A stretch of 64,000 nucleotides of DNA from Smittia aterrima (Eukaryota; Arthropoda; Insecta; Diptera; Chironomidae). Location: positions 19,592,854-19,656,853 of the forward strand of contig CP093830.1 in assembly GCA_033063855.1 (NCBI GenBank). The letters are read 5' to 3'. The notes under the pieces are model-generated. The model was not told the DNA's origin. It saw only the letters and a list, made by a program, of their open reading frames with translations, and did not search any database. A program made the translations under genes and the position numbers. Below are positions 36,076 through 47,215 of the stretch, one piece after another (position 1 is the first letter of the stretch; every line of letters starts with the position of its first letter).

Positions 36076-39000
36076 ATGTGGTGCTCCTACTTCAAAAGCT
36101 TTTGTAGAAAATCAACAATTCATGGATTTGCCTACATTGGTCATTCCAGATATCACTTCGTTGAAAAGTAATTGAAATTGTTTCTTCGTAATTCAAAAAC
36201 ATTTAAAAGTTTGTATTATTTACAGAGTTTTCTGGATGATTTCTCTTGGAATTTCATTGATTTTCACTGTGTCTTGGATACTTGAGTTGATCGGAAAATT
36301 AAACAGAACTCCGATTGTTGTTGCTCAAGACGACACGCCAATTCACGTGTCGGAAATCTACTTTCCCTCGATGACAATCTGTCCAGGACTTTTTACAGGC
36401 ACCAAAAAAACATTTAATTACGATCAGTTCGTGACTGGAATAAAAACTGGTCAAATGAATTTGAGAAACTTCACGGAACTTCAGTAAGATCAATTTCGCC
36501 AAAAAAATGATTTTTTAAAAACATAAATTCATAGATTGGAGCAGCTTCAAGTCATAAGCATCGTCAAGAATGATAATTTTCTCTCAAAGTTCAACGTTTC
36601 GATTTCTACCAAAAATTTCACTCAAAGACTTTCTGATTTCGTAAACTTTTATGGAACAGAAATTTCTGTAAATAATTATTATTATTTTGATCGTGGGATT
36701 TTCGCGAAGCAATTGAATGTCAATTACACTCAAGTCTTAGGAAGAAATGGATTCTGCTTCACTTTTAATTTTCCAACTTCGCGAAAGTTTTTCAAAATTT
36801 CTAATTTATCGAAAGATTTTAAATACACAAAACAAATTATTACAGCACATGATCATTTCGCATTGAAGTATTGGGAAGATTGGGAATACGATTATCAAGA
36901 GTACGATTATCCTTTAAAGACGACTGAAGCTGTGCTTGGAATTGTAGCGGTTTTCGTTATTGATCGGCGTTTATTCAACAGAATTTTAGGACAAGATCAA
37001 TTTTTTCGTACGAGCAACGTCGAGAATGGTCATCATCTCACGTTTCATGATCCTTTTGAGATCATTTCGAGAGAATCTCCAAATTATTTTGCGATTTTTA
37101 ATCGGACAACTTTCTTTAAAATTATTCCAAACATAATGAGATTCGACGATTCCATTGCTGCCTTCAGTCCAGAGCAGTAAGTAAATATTAAGCAGCTCTT
37201 GACTTGACTAAAGTTTTGAAATGATTGCAGACGAAGTTGTTATCTGCCTGAAGAGAAAGTCCTGAAATATTTCCAAGTCTACAACAAAATAAATTGTGAA
37301 CACGAGTGCTTAGCAAACTTAACTTTGGCTTCTTGCAAATGCGTTCAGTTTTTTATGGTCAGAAATGAATCGACGAGGATTTGCGGAGTCTCCGATTGGA
37401 ATTGTTTCACCGAAGTCGATGAAATGTTTTCTGTGACCAAATCAAAGTGCAAATGTCTAAGCTCATGCAAAAGAGTTGACTACAATGTCGAGATGAAAAT
37501 CACAGATTATAATGTGTAAGTTTATCGCTATTACAAAAGTATATAAAAAGGGTTTTTCATCCGAAGGATGGAACACCCTATAGTGGTTGCTTTGTCCGTG
37601 GTCCGTCGTCCTTGATTGAGATAACTCGGAAACGCGATGAGCTAGCGTATTAATTTTTTGAACATCCGATAGAGAATTTTAATTAGAAAAACTTTCGAGG
37701 ATTTTTCGCTAGCTCATCAGGATCGGGCCTACGGGCCCAATACCTAGAAACTCTATACAAAAAGTCGATTTTCAGTTTAGAAATAATTTTACTCGAAAAC
37801 GGAAGCACATTTCCGCTGTGACTTGTTCACAAGAAGTGATCAACATGTCAAATCGATCACATGGATCGTATAGCTGACCAGTTCTGGGTCCATCTCGTAC
37901 CAGTAAACCCAGTAAAGCCCAACCCCCTGTAATCTGTCCAACGGAATAAATACCCTACTGTAAGTTCGTTACGAACTGCTACTGCTACTTGTTTTCTTTA
38001 TGAAGGGAATTTTATGAATGTGCCACAGTCGAAGTTAAATTCAGCGATGACGAGTACTTTCCATTAATCATCAAGCGACTTTACACTGACGTCGACCTGA
38101 TCGCTTTCACTGGAGGATTGTTGGGCAAGTTTTAAATTCCACAACTAAGCTCTAAATTCATTTTTCCTGATTTTCAAATGTTCTTACTTTCAGGTTTGTT
38201 CGCTGGCTTGTCAGCCTTGTCTGTGGTTGAAATAATTTATTTCTTCACTCTTCGAATGTTCTTAGATTTGTGGAGACCAAAAGTTCATCCAATCAACAAC
38301 GAAACCATTCAAGAAAAAAACTTTCTCAAGAGATTTCTGACAGAGTCTTCAGTTCATGGATTGCTCTACATCGCAAACGAAGACAGAAAAATAAAAAAGT
38401 TATTTCATTTTCTTATTTTAAACAACCCTCGTGTCCTATTTCGAAAAATCTCGTGGAAGTTTCGGTTAAACTTTTAGATTATTTCATAAAAGTTTGATTT
38501 AGCCAGTTTGATTTAGATAACCAGGGGTATTGATATAGAGCAAATGATCAATCATTTTGATGCCACAGCGCTTGATGTACCGCAGTGATTGATCATTTGT
38601 TCTAAGAGATATCGAAAAAAGCATTCGACCAGGTTGCTAGGCTATTAATTATTTTATTATTTGAATAAGAAAACAATCTCAAAATTATTTTTAGAATATT
38701 TTGGATTCTTGCGCTAGGCATCTCAATTTATGGCTGCGCTTTGATGTCAACTAAATCTTATCAGAAATTTTCTATGAAAGCAGCTTCAATCACGCAAGAC
38801 GGACAAACCATTAGTGCCAGTCAAGTGAGTCAAACTTCTTTTCGTATCAACAATTCACAAAATATTTATAAAATCATTTTCTTAGATTCCTTTCCCCGCA
38901 ATAACTTTCACTGGAGCTTTTGAGCACGATTATTATGACTTTATGAATGATTGCATTTTTGATGAATGTCCAATAGATTCTTCAAATCTCAAGTAAAATA

Positions 39001-40275
39001 TTTAGAAATGAAATATAACTTCATTAAATTTAAATTTTCAATTGTTAGAACAACGGTCGAAATGTTTATCTGTGGATATAGCCCCGAAAACGAATTAGAT
39101 AAAATTTACTCATTTCCATTTAATTATTCAAAAAATTCTGATTTTTTCGATGTGCTGTTGAACATTACGTTTATGTCACAAACGCTTTGGTTTGAAGAAA
39201 GAAAGGCAAATTGGCTGGGCGATAATAATCCAGACTTTGTTGAGACTTTAACACAAAACGGAATTGGATTCACATTCAACACTTTTGATGCTGGAAAGTT
39301 TTTAAACACTGAAGTGTGAGTTTTAAAATAATTTTAATTAAAAAATTGTCATAAATATTTTCAATCTTTTTAGTGTTTCGAAAGATTTTCTTCGCATTCA
39401 AAGTAGAACTAACGTCAAATCTTCAACTTCAATTCCTTGGTCGAATTTTTTTAGCTACAACAGCAGTTTCAAGATTTCTTTGACAAGCCGTTCTCGTCTG
39501 TTGGACATCAATGAAGATCAACATTGCAAAGAAGCTGTGTTTCTTATTCATTCTCCTTATGAAATGCCTGTGAACATTCATTACTCAAAATTCACCACAC
39601 TCTTGTCCGGGACATCGATGGAAGTTTTAATTAAACCTGTAATCATAAAATCGGATGAGAACATTAAGGAAATGGATCTTGAATATCGCAAATGTTATTT
39701 CGCTGACGAGTATCGACTCAAGTATTTCAAACATTACACAAAATCTCACTGCGATTTGGAAGTTCTGAGTGATGTTACTTACGCAAAATGTGGCTGCGTT
39801 CCCTTCAACTACATCAGAAATGACTCAATGTATATTTGCAACTTATCGAGATGGAAGTGCGCAATCTCTTTACAGAATGTGATTCAAGAAGGAAAAGGAA
39901 ACACGGAATTCTCTCGACACTGTTTACCGTTGTGCGATTCGATCACTTACGACATGGATTTTGTCGTAAATCGCGTTGCAAAGGACTACAGCTCCAAGTA
40001 AAGTAAAATTGTTTCGTTGAGTTTTTATTAATTTTATTTTTATTTAAAGTTATTTGGGAGAAGTCAACCTAAGCTTCAAGCTCAAGGAAAGTGAAGTTTC
40101 TGTACTTAAGCGATATCGGCAATTCACCACGATCGACTTCTTGAGCAACATCGGCGGCTTACTTGGACTCTTCGCTGGAGTTTCCTTCTTGACGATCATG
40201 GAGACTTTTTATCTTTTGATCATCAGACCAATCACAGATTTATCAAGAAAGCTTTGTTCAAAACTTTTTCTTTAG
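36076..40275 (+). CDS. Tandem-fused ppk-like DEG/ENaC channel F
   Basis: Exons 36076-36167, 36226-36483, 36535-37176, 37231-37515, 38006-38124, 38194-38398, 38695-38824, 38886-38992, 39049-39315, 39374-39997, 40050-40275, giving 984 residues. Both channel units are complete: STIHGFAYIG and GLFAGLSALSVVEIIYF in unit one, the linker SSVHGLLYIA, and NGIGFTFNTFDAGKF, CGCVPFNYIR and GLFAGVSFLTIMETFY in unit two. Unit one is nearly the same as in C, whereas the 3' flank is nearly the same as that of B, suggesting a mosaic by unequal exchange or gene conversion. Intron 4 (490 bp) and intron 6 (296 bp) carry insertions absent from C. Intron 5 begins GC (38125, gcaagt). Confidence 0.87.
37546..37990. 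mobile_element. Insertion in intron 4 of channel F
   Basis: Compared with the same intron of C (59 bp), about 440 bp of foreign, GC-richer sequence is present. It contains short palindromes, including a 5-bp-stem GC hairpin at 37725-37738 followed five bases later by CTAG (37744-37747), the same order as in the insertion of channel E. No coding capacity was seen. Family unknown. Confidence 0.45.
38541..38599. repeat. Short inverted-repeat element in intron 6 of channel F
   Basis: Exact 14-bp inverted arms (caaatgatcaatca at 38541-38554 and its reverse complement at 38586-38599) enclose 31 bp. Weaker pairing continues outward (gatat / atatc). The intron is 240 bp longer than in C, so this is probably a small MITE-type insertion of unknown family. 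Confidence 0.6.
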
Positions 40276-40582
40276 GAAAGAAATTCAATTTCTCAAAAAT
40301 CAAATCGTCTCAAAATTATCTAAATTAATATTTCCTGTTGTTTTTTGCATGAGATCGATTTGCCTAAATTTCATTTTTTAAATTACAATCACAATAATAA
40401 CACTTAAAACAATCATGACTCAAATTAAACTTAAAGTTTATGTCTTTATTTACATATTGTATAGACTACAATATTACTAGATGCGAAACTTTGACAAAAT
40501 CGTCAATTCTAACATTTTATCTCAAATTAAATTCATAACGGATGATTTTCACATAAGAAAGTTGTTTTATTCTCTTGGTATT
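40276..40582. repeat. Duplicated block after channel F
   Basis: Matches 18796-19096 after channel B (shared attacaatcacaataat, aattaaacttaaagttta, actagatgcgaaac) with small gaps. It marks the left part of the block copied together with the plexin 3' end. Confidence 0.75.
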
Positions 40583-40990
40583 TCACGTCACTTGGGCATA
40601 ACTAAGAACTCCGATCGGGAAAACAAGATTCTCGCCAATTCTCACAACAACGTCCATATAATCGAATCCATCAGTTGGCGGTCGGCATGTGAGTTGATGT
40701 CGTGAGAGACTCGTAATGTTGCACATTTTATCACCAATCTTTACCTCAACATCCGATTCCTTACATGCGCGATCTAAATTCTTCCCGTTGATTGTTAAAT
40801 ATTCGCTGTTGTAATATTCCACTTCGTCGAATTTGAAATAGAACGGATCAGGATACAATTCTAATAGTTTCTGCGCTTCCGACAAGTTTTGCGTTGAAAT
40901 AACATCGTCCATGATGAAACCATATTCGACTTGAATTGGACTATTTCCAGTTTCCCTGTGAATTGTTTGTTGCTGCTAAGCTGAAGTGCA
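40583..40990 (-). pseudogene. Duplicated 3' fragment of the plexin gene
   Basis: On the minus strand the frame from about 40912 to 40583 encodes the last IPT domain of the plexin at 19097 (MDDVISTQNLS, YLTINGKNLDRACKESDV, VVRIGENLVFPIGVLSYAQ) with a few changes. Similarity runs upstream to about 40990 with a deletion (SSNKQ... to GNSPIQ). It lacks the sema and PSI parts and any start, so it is a fragment, although the protein sequence is little decayed. Confidence 0.85.
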
Positions 40991-41018
40991 ATATCTTCAC
41001 TCCTGCGATAATAATTAG

Positions 41019-41102
41019 GAAGTGATATCTGGAATGACCAATGTAAGCAAATCTATGAATTGTTGATTTTCCACAAAAGCTTTTAAAGTAAGAGCGCAAC
41101 AT
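41019..41102 (-). pseudogene. Orphan channel first exon joined to plexin fragment
   Basis: On the minus strand MLRSYFKSFCGKSTIH is followed by RFAYIGHSRYHF, almost identical to the first exon of channel G, and preceded by the same promoter block. The Gly of the HG motif is replaced by Arg (HR). The splice donor is gone; the sequence runs straight into the plexin fragment. Confidence 0.8.
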
Positions 41103-41233
41103 TGCTATCAACTGAATCAACTGAACTAGTTTACGTGAAATGAAAAATGAATTATTAAATTTTCCTTTGCACGACAAACTTGCACGTATTTTATTTCAGA
41201 TAATCTTGCTAGGTTACAAGATGTGTCTTTCTC

Positions 41234-44200
41234 CTAAAGAGAACAAAACTTTTTTATTAAATCAAAAATTGGTCTGACGATCAAAAGATAAAAAGTTTCC
41301 AAAACTGTCAAGAACGAAACTCCAGCGAAAAGACCAAGTAAGCCACCGATTGTGCTCAGGAATTCGATCGTGGAGAACTGCCGATATCGTTTGAGTACTG
41401 TGACTTCGCTTTCCTTAAACTTGAAGCTTAAGTTGACTTCTTCTAAATAACTTCAAATAAAAGTAAAATTAATAAATACTCATCGAAACAATTTCAATTT
41501 ACTTGGAGCTGTAGTTCCTTACAACGCGATTGACAACTAGTTCCACGTCGTAGCTGATTGAATCGCACAACGGCAAGCAATGTTTCCCTTTTACATTTTT
41601 AACTGCGATGACGCATTTCCATCTCGAAACATCGCAAAGCTTCATCGAATCATTTCTGATATAATTGAAGGGAACGCAGCCACATTTGTTATAAGCCACC
41701 TCACTCAGAACTTCCAAGTCGCAATGATACTTTGTGTAATGTTTGAAATACTTCAGTCGATATTCGTCAGCGAAATAACATTTGCGATCATCAAGATCCA
41801 TTTCCTTAATGTTCTCATCCGATTTAATGATTTCAGGTTTGATTAAAACTTCCATTGAAGTTCCAAACAATAGTTTGGTGAACTTTCTATTAGGAACGTT
41901 CAGAGGCATTTCATAAGGAGAATGAATAAGAAAAGCGGCATCTTTGCAACGTTCGTTGACTATGTCATCGCTCAGATATGAATGGTTTGTCAATGAAATC
42001 TTGAAACCGTTGTTAAAGTTCAAAACATTTGACGAAGGAATCGGGAATGATGATTCTATGTCGGCTTCGCTTTGAATGCGAACAAAATCTTTTGAAATTC
42101 TGAGAAATTTACAAAAGATTTGTTTGAAAATGTGTAAGAAATTAATCTTTTGAAACTCACGCTTCAGTTTTCAAAATCTCGCCAGCAACGAAAGTGTTGA
42201 ATGTGAATCCAATTCCGTTTGACGTTAAAGTCTCAATATATTTGGGGTTTGAATCGCTAAGCCAAGTTGCATTTCTTTCTTCAAACCAAAGCTTTTGAGT
42301 GTTGAATGAAATGTTCAGCAACAGATCGATGAAGTCAGAGTTTTGGGAATAATTGAATGGATATTTATCTATTTTATATTCGGGAGCGTCAACACAAACA
42401 AACATTTCTACCATCGTTCTACAACGAGATTTGTAATCCTACGGTGTTATATTTTTTTTTAAGTTTTACCTGAGGTTGGAAAGATCTCCGGGAGAATCGA
42501 TGATGAAATATTTTAAAAATGGATCGTTAGAGGCAGTTATAATAGCATAGAAATAAAGTTCATTATAAGAATTCTCGAAGGCGCCAGTGAAGGTGATTGC
42601 TGGAAACGGAATCTGAAAATAAAATAATTTTTTATTTCAAAAATTAATTTTTTTTAAAGAAATGTTTGACTTGCCTCACTGATACTGATTGTTCGGCTAT
42701 CTTGTGTGATCGAAGTTGTTTTCAATGAGTATTTCTGATACGATTCAGTAGCCATCAAAGTGCAGCCATAAATCGAGATTGCTAATGCCGCAATCCAAAA
42801 TGTCCTAAAAATAATTTTTAAAGTTCTTTTAGTAAAATTGATCCAGAAATTAATTGATCTAACTTTTTAATTTTCGTGTCTTCGGATACGATGTAAAATA
42901 ATCCGTGAACTGAAGACTCTTCCATAAAATTCTTTAAAAAGTTTTCGTTTGAAGAGATTTGATCGATTTCGTTGTTGATTGGATGAACTTTTGGTCTCCA
43001 CAAATCCAAGAAAAGACGGAGAGTGAAGAAGTAAATTGTTTCAACCACAGACAAGGCTGACAAGCCAGCAAACAAACCTGAAAGTGTAAACATTTAATAA
43101 TCAACAGAAATTTAGTTTATTCAAAAAATTCAATACTTGCCCAGTAATCCTCCCGTGAAAGCAAGTATGTCAACGAAAGTGAACGGTCTTTTGATGATAA
43201 ATTGATAGAACTCATCATCACTGAATTTGATTTCAAATGAGGTGCCTTTAAAGTTCCCCAAACCCCTGCAAAAAAGAAATGATTTAACAGTTTTGTTGAT
43301 GAGAGGAGGGAACAAAAAACATTGACTGATTTAGCTATCTCACTTGATATAATCTGTAATCTTCATCTCGATATTGTAGTCAATTCTTTTGCATGAGCTT
43401 AGACATTTGCACTTTGATTTGGTCACAGAAAACATTTCATCGACTTTGGTGAAACAATTCCAATCGGAGACTCCGCAAATCCTCGTCGATTCATTTCTGA
43501 CCATCCAAAACTGAACGCATTTGCAAGAAGCCAAAGTTAAGTTTGTTAAGCACTCGTGTTCGCAATTTATTTTGTTGTAGACTTGGAAATATTTCAGGAC
43601 TTTCTCTTCAGGCAGATAACAACTTCGTCTGCAATCATTTCAAAACTTTAGTCAAATCAAGAGCTGCTTAATATTTACTTACTGCTCTGGACTGAAGGCA
43701 GCAATGGAATCGTCGAAACTCATTAGGTTAGGAACAATTTTAAAGAAAGTTGTCCGGTTGAAAATAGCAAAATAGTTTGGAGATTCGCTCGAAGTGATCT
43801 CAAAGGGATCGTGAATTATCAAACGCCAACCATTCGCGACATTGTTTGTACCGAAATAACGTAGTTTATCCCAAGCTTCAGGATGCTATGAATTCCAAAA
43901 AATAAGTAAAATTACAAAAAAGTTATTTTAAACAAGTGGCAGTAGCAGTTCTTTAGCAGTATGTAAAGAACTCAATGCTCTAACTCCAAAGGAGTTAAAT
44001 ACTTTCCTGCTTCATTAGGTCTCTAAACTCTATGCCCCAGCGGACTCGATCTTCCATAATTTCTGCAAAAATACCAAGTGCAGCTTCAGTAGTCTTTAGA
44101 GGATAATCATGCCCTCTGGATCCAAAGGATGAATTCTTTTGGTAGTCTACTGTAGTGAATTGTCGTGTGTAGTTGAAATCATTCGACAACTCTAAAATCC

Positions 44201-44926
44201 TGAAAAACTTTTTTGACGTTGGAAAGTTGAATGTGAAGCAAAATCCAGTTTTTCCTAAGACTTCAGTGAAATTTAGTCGCCACAGTTCAATGAAACTTCC
44301 CTCATCTTTAGACAATCTTTCTGCACTAAAATTTTTATTGTTATAAAAATGAAAGAAATCGTGAAGTCTTTTGTTGAAATTTTCGGTGGAAATCGAAACG
44401 TTGAACTTTAAAAGAAAGTCATCTTTCTTGACGATACTTATGACTTGAAGGTACTCCAGTCTGAAAATTTATTTAATTATAAAATTGTTGAGTGTCAATA
44501 AATTGATTTTACTCAAGCTCCGTGAAGTTACTCAAATCCATTTCACCAGTTTTAATTTCAGTCACGAACTGATCGTAATCGAATATTTCTGGTTTCATTA
44601 TTAAACTACAAAGACCCGGGCAGATTGTCATCGATGGAAAGTAGATTTCCGACACGTGAATTGGCGTGTCGTCGACTGCAACAACGATCGGAGTTTTGTT
44701 CACTTTTTCAATCAACTCAGCAATCCACAATCCAGTGAAAATCAATGAAATGCCAAGAGAAATCATCCAGAAAACTCTGAAAATATTATAGATTTGAAAT
44801 TTCAATATTACTGAGTACAAACGACTTCAATTACTTTTCAACAAAGTGATTTCTGGAATGCCCAATGTAAGCAAATCCATGAATTGTTGATTTCCCACAA
44901 AAGCTTTTAAAGTAAGAGCGCAACAT
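41234..44926 (-). CDS. Tandem-fused ppk-like channel G, possibly damaged
   Basis: Exons on the minus strand: 44926-44835, 44776-44513, 44460-44046, 43885-43683, 43628-43344, 43265-43141, 43077-42864, 42804-42675, 42612-42470, 42418-42161, 42099-41503, 41450-41234, giving 980 residues if the extra gap in the third exon (44045-43886) is spliced. That gap has a stop in frame (43997-43995), several palindromes and only a poor donor (gtccgc), but removing it restores the family exon length (618 nt, against 621 in B). The rest is intact: STIHGFAYIG, GLFAGLSALSVVETIYF, linker SSVHGLFYIV, NGIGFTFNTFVAGEI, CGCVPFNYIR, GLFAGVSFLTVLETFY. Introns 5 and 7 both begin GC (43140 and 42674, gcaagt). It is either functional with a thirteenth-hour intron or a young pseudogene. 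Confidence 0.75.
43886..44045 (-). mobile_element. Segment splitting the third exon of channel G
   Basis: Absent from the other six channel genes, where this exon is continuous. It holds a 6-bp palindrome with AAA loop (43982-43996) and 9-bp inverted repeats (43947-43955 and 43964-43972), plus stop codons. A good acceptor (aattcatag) borders one side; the other side has only gtccgc. The part next to the donor could be original coding sequence, so the true insertion may be shorter. Confidence 0.5.
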
Positions 44927-45205
44927 TGCGATCAACTGAATCAACTGAACTAGTTTACGTGAAATGAGTTATTAAATTTTCCTTTGCACGACAAACTTAC
45001 TTGCATTTTATTTTTGATATTCTTGTTCAAAAAGAGTATATTTTGATCAAATTTTTTTTTGATAAATATGTCATCGGTTTGACCATAAATAACAACATAA
45101 CTAGATGCGACACTTCGCCAAAAATGGTTTCAAGGAGGTTGCATTGTTGTTGCTTTCTGTTTTGTTTAATTCCGATTCGGAATGGACCAAAATGTATGAT
45201 TCCGG
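44927..45205. other. Spacer after channel G start
   Basis: Holds the presumed promoter of G (shared block with TCAGTTGATT just before the start). Near 45095-45115 is a trace of the duplicated B/F downstream block (ctagatgcgacacttcgcc). Confidence 0.4.
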
Positions 45206-45212
45206 ATTGGAA

Positions 45213-45517
45213 TCGCGTTGCAAAGAACTTCAGTTACAAGTAAAGTAAAATTGTTTCGATGCGTTTTTATTAATTTTATTTTTAATTGAAGTTATTTAGA
45301 AGAAGTGAAATTAAACTTCAAGTTTAAGGAAAGTGAAATTTTTGTACTTAAGCGATATCGGCAATTCACCACGATCGACTTCTTGAGTAACATCGGCGGC
45401 TTACTTGGACTCTTCGCTGGAGTTTCCTTCTTGACGATCTTGGAGACTTTTTATTTTTTGATCATCAGACCAATCGCTGATTTATTAAGAAAGTTTTGTA
45501 CAAATCGTTCTCTTTAG
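45213..45517 (+). pseudogene. Relic H: last two exon ends of a channel
   Basis: The end of exon 10 (NRVAKNFSYK, 45213-45239) is followed by an intron with normal borders and a complete last exon 45292-45517 encoding FLSNIGGLLGLFAGVSFLTI and ending CTNRSL. Everything upstream is missing. The last exon is undamaged, so the loss of the rest is recent or this exon was kept by exchange with active copies. Confidence 0.85.
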
Positions 45518-45753
45518 GAACGAAATTCAAGTTCACACAATTAAAATTATTATCAAAAAGTAGTCTCTACATAAAATCATGGATCGATAGAAACTCCATC
45601 GACAAATGTAAACTGGGCATAAATACATTTGTAGCCTTAATCGCTACTTTATAATTGCAGAATTATTAATCGATATCGTTGACAAACGAGCTGAAGCTCT
45701 TCGTGAAAGAAAATGATTTTTCCAATGGCAATCAGTTCGGCTCGAAACTTTCA
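45518..45753. other. Spacer before odorant receptor 2
   Basis: The frame of the receptor is open upstream of 45754 but without another ATG. No other element seen. Confidence 0.35.
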
Positions 45754-47215
45754 ATGGGAATGATGAAAATTGCAAATTTCAAAAGAGATGTTGATTATTT
45801 CAAGAACAAAGAAGTTTTCTCGGAATTAGTGTCGAGGTTTTTGTTGCTCACTCTTGAGATTTTGTCGCCGACCAAAATCCGAGAAGGAAAGAAAAAGCTT
45901 TCAAAATTGTAAGGCTCCTTCGTTTCTAATGATCGTTAGCTTCGATTGAAAATATTTTTTATTCAGGTTCGTTGCTATGTTTGTAAGTTTGTCGGGAATT
46001 TGCATTATCTCGATGAATTACACTGTCATGGAATTCAAATCTTTAAGCTTATTGAGCTTATCAGAAAACATTGCATTCTTCGGTAAGTTTTCAATTAAAA
46101 CTTATCAATGATGTGAACTTTATAATATTTCAGCAAGCACACTGAGAGGCGTAATTTATTTAATTTACATCGCCTTTGTCTTCAATGACATCTCACAGTT
46201 AGTGCAACGGCTGATTGATGAAAAGTAACATAACAAAATATTTTTTTTCTCTTTGAGGGACTTGCCATACTATCTCACACTCAAGCTTTTCACTATTTTT
46301 ATCGTGATGTGTGGAATGGCAAGATCCCTTCTTCTAAATGTATTTTTTTTCTCAGGAAAGCAAAAAATGACGAACTCACATGGAAGCATGGCAAAGAGGA
46401 ATTCATGGGAGTTTTAGTTCTCGTAGTCTTACAGTCTTTTTTAATCATTTGCTCGAATCTCAGCGTTTTCTTCTTCAAAGTGAATGTCATTAATTTGCCG
46501 ATGAACTTTCGACTAACATTTTTGACGCTGGAATCTGATGGAATTGAATGGACAATTAATTACTTTACTCAAGTGATATTGATGTGCTTTTTGTTGATGT
46601 TTCTCGCAACATTCTTTCCTCTAATCTATCTTGTAATGAATCATTCATGCTGGGAGATCGATCAGCTGATTTTGCTCTTGACCGATTGGGATGATAGTGA
46701 ACATGACTCATCTGAGGTTATCAAATCGATTGTAAATCGAAGTTATGTAGTTCTTAACTACATGAATGAAGTTCAAAGACTTCTTAAAGTTTTCTTTTTC
46801 GCTGAGATTTCCAGTCAGTCGATAAGTCTGTGCACAAACTTCTATGCCATTCTTTTTGATCCGCCCGGCAGTGTTGCAATTTTCTCAATGATTTGTGTTC
46901 AACTAGCGCAAGCTTTCCTTGTTTGTTGGCTGGGAAATCGAGTTAACATCAGAATCGACGCTCTCTCGTCTGCCATTTATGACTTGAAATGGTACAAGTT
47001 TGCACCAACCGACAAGAGATGTTTGCAAATAATGTTGATGATGTCTCAGAACATTCAAGGATTCAAAGGAATATTTCGCGAAGTCAACATGGCAACTTTC
47101 CAAAAGGTAAAATCTTTGAGAACTACTAAAAAGTTTATTGAATAATATTTCACAGATCTTGGAATTTGCTTACTCGTACATGATGTTCCTGAGATCAATT
47201 AACTCACCGGCATAA
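45754..47215 (+). CDS. Odorant receptor (7tm_6 family), copy 2
   Basis: Exons 45754-45908, 45967-46082, 46134-46224, 46356-47106, 47156-47215, giving 390 residues. It shares exon number and phases with the other three receptors of the window but is the most divergent. It keeps SCWEIDQL, CWLGNRVNIRI, GFKGIFREVNMATFQ and the last-exon ILEFAYSYMMFLR. ATG 45754 (MGMMKIANF) is the first in frame. The expected role is ligand recognition in olfactory neurons together with Orco. No damage seen. Confidence 0.82.

Noticed and set aside
41580..41846. 88-residue frame on the plus strand inside channel G
   Set aside because: Antisense shadow of the conserved cysteine-rich exon of the channel.
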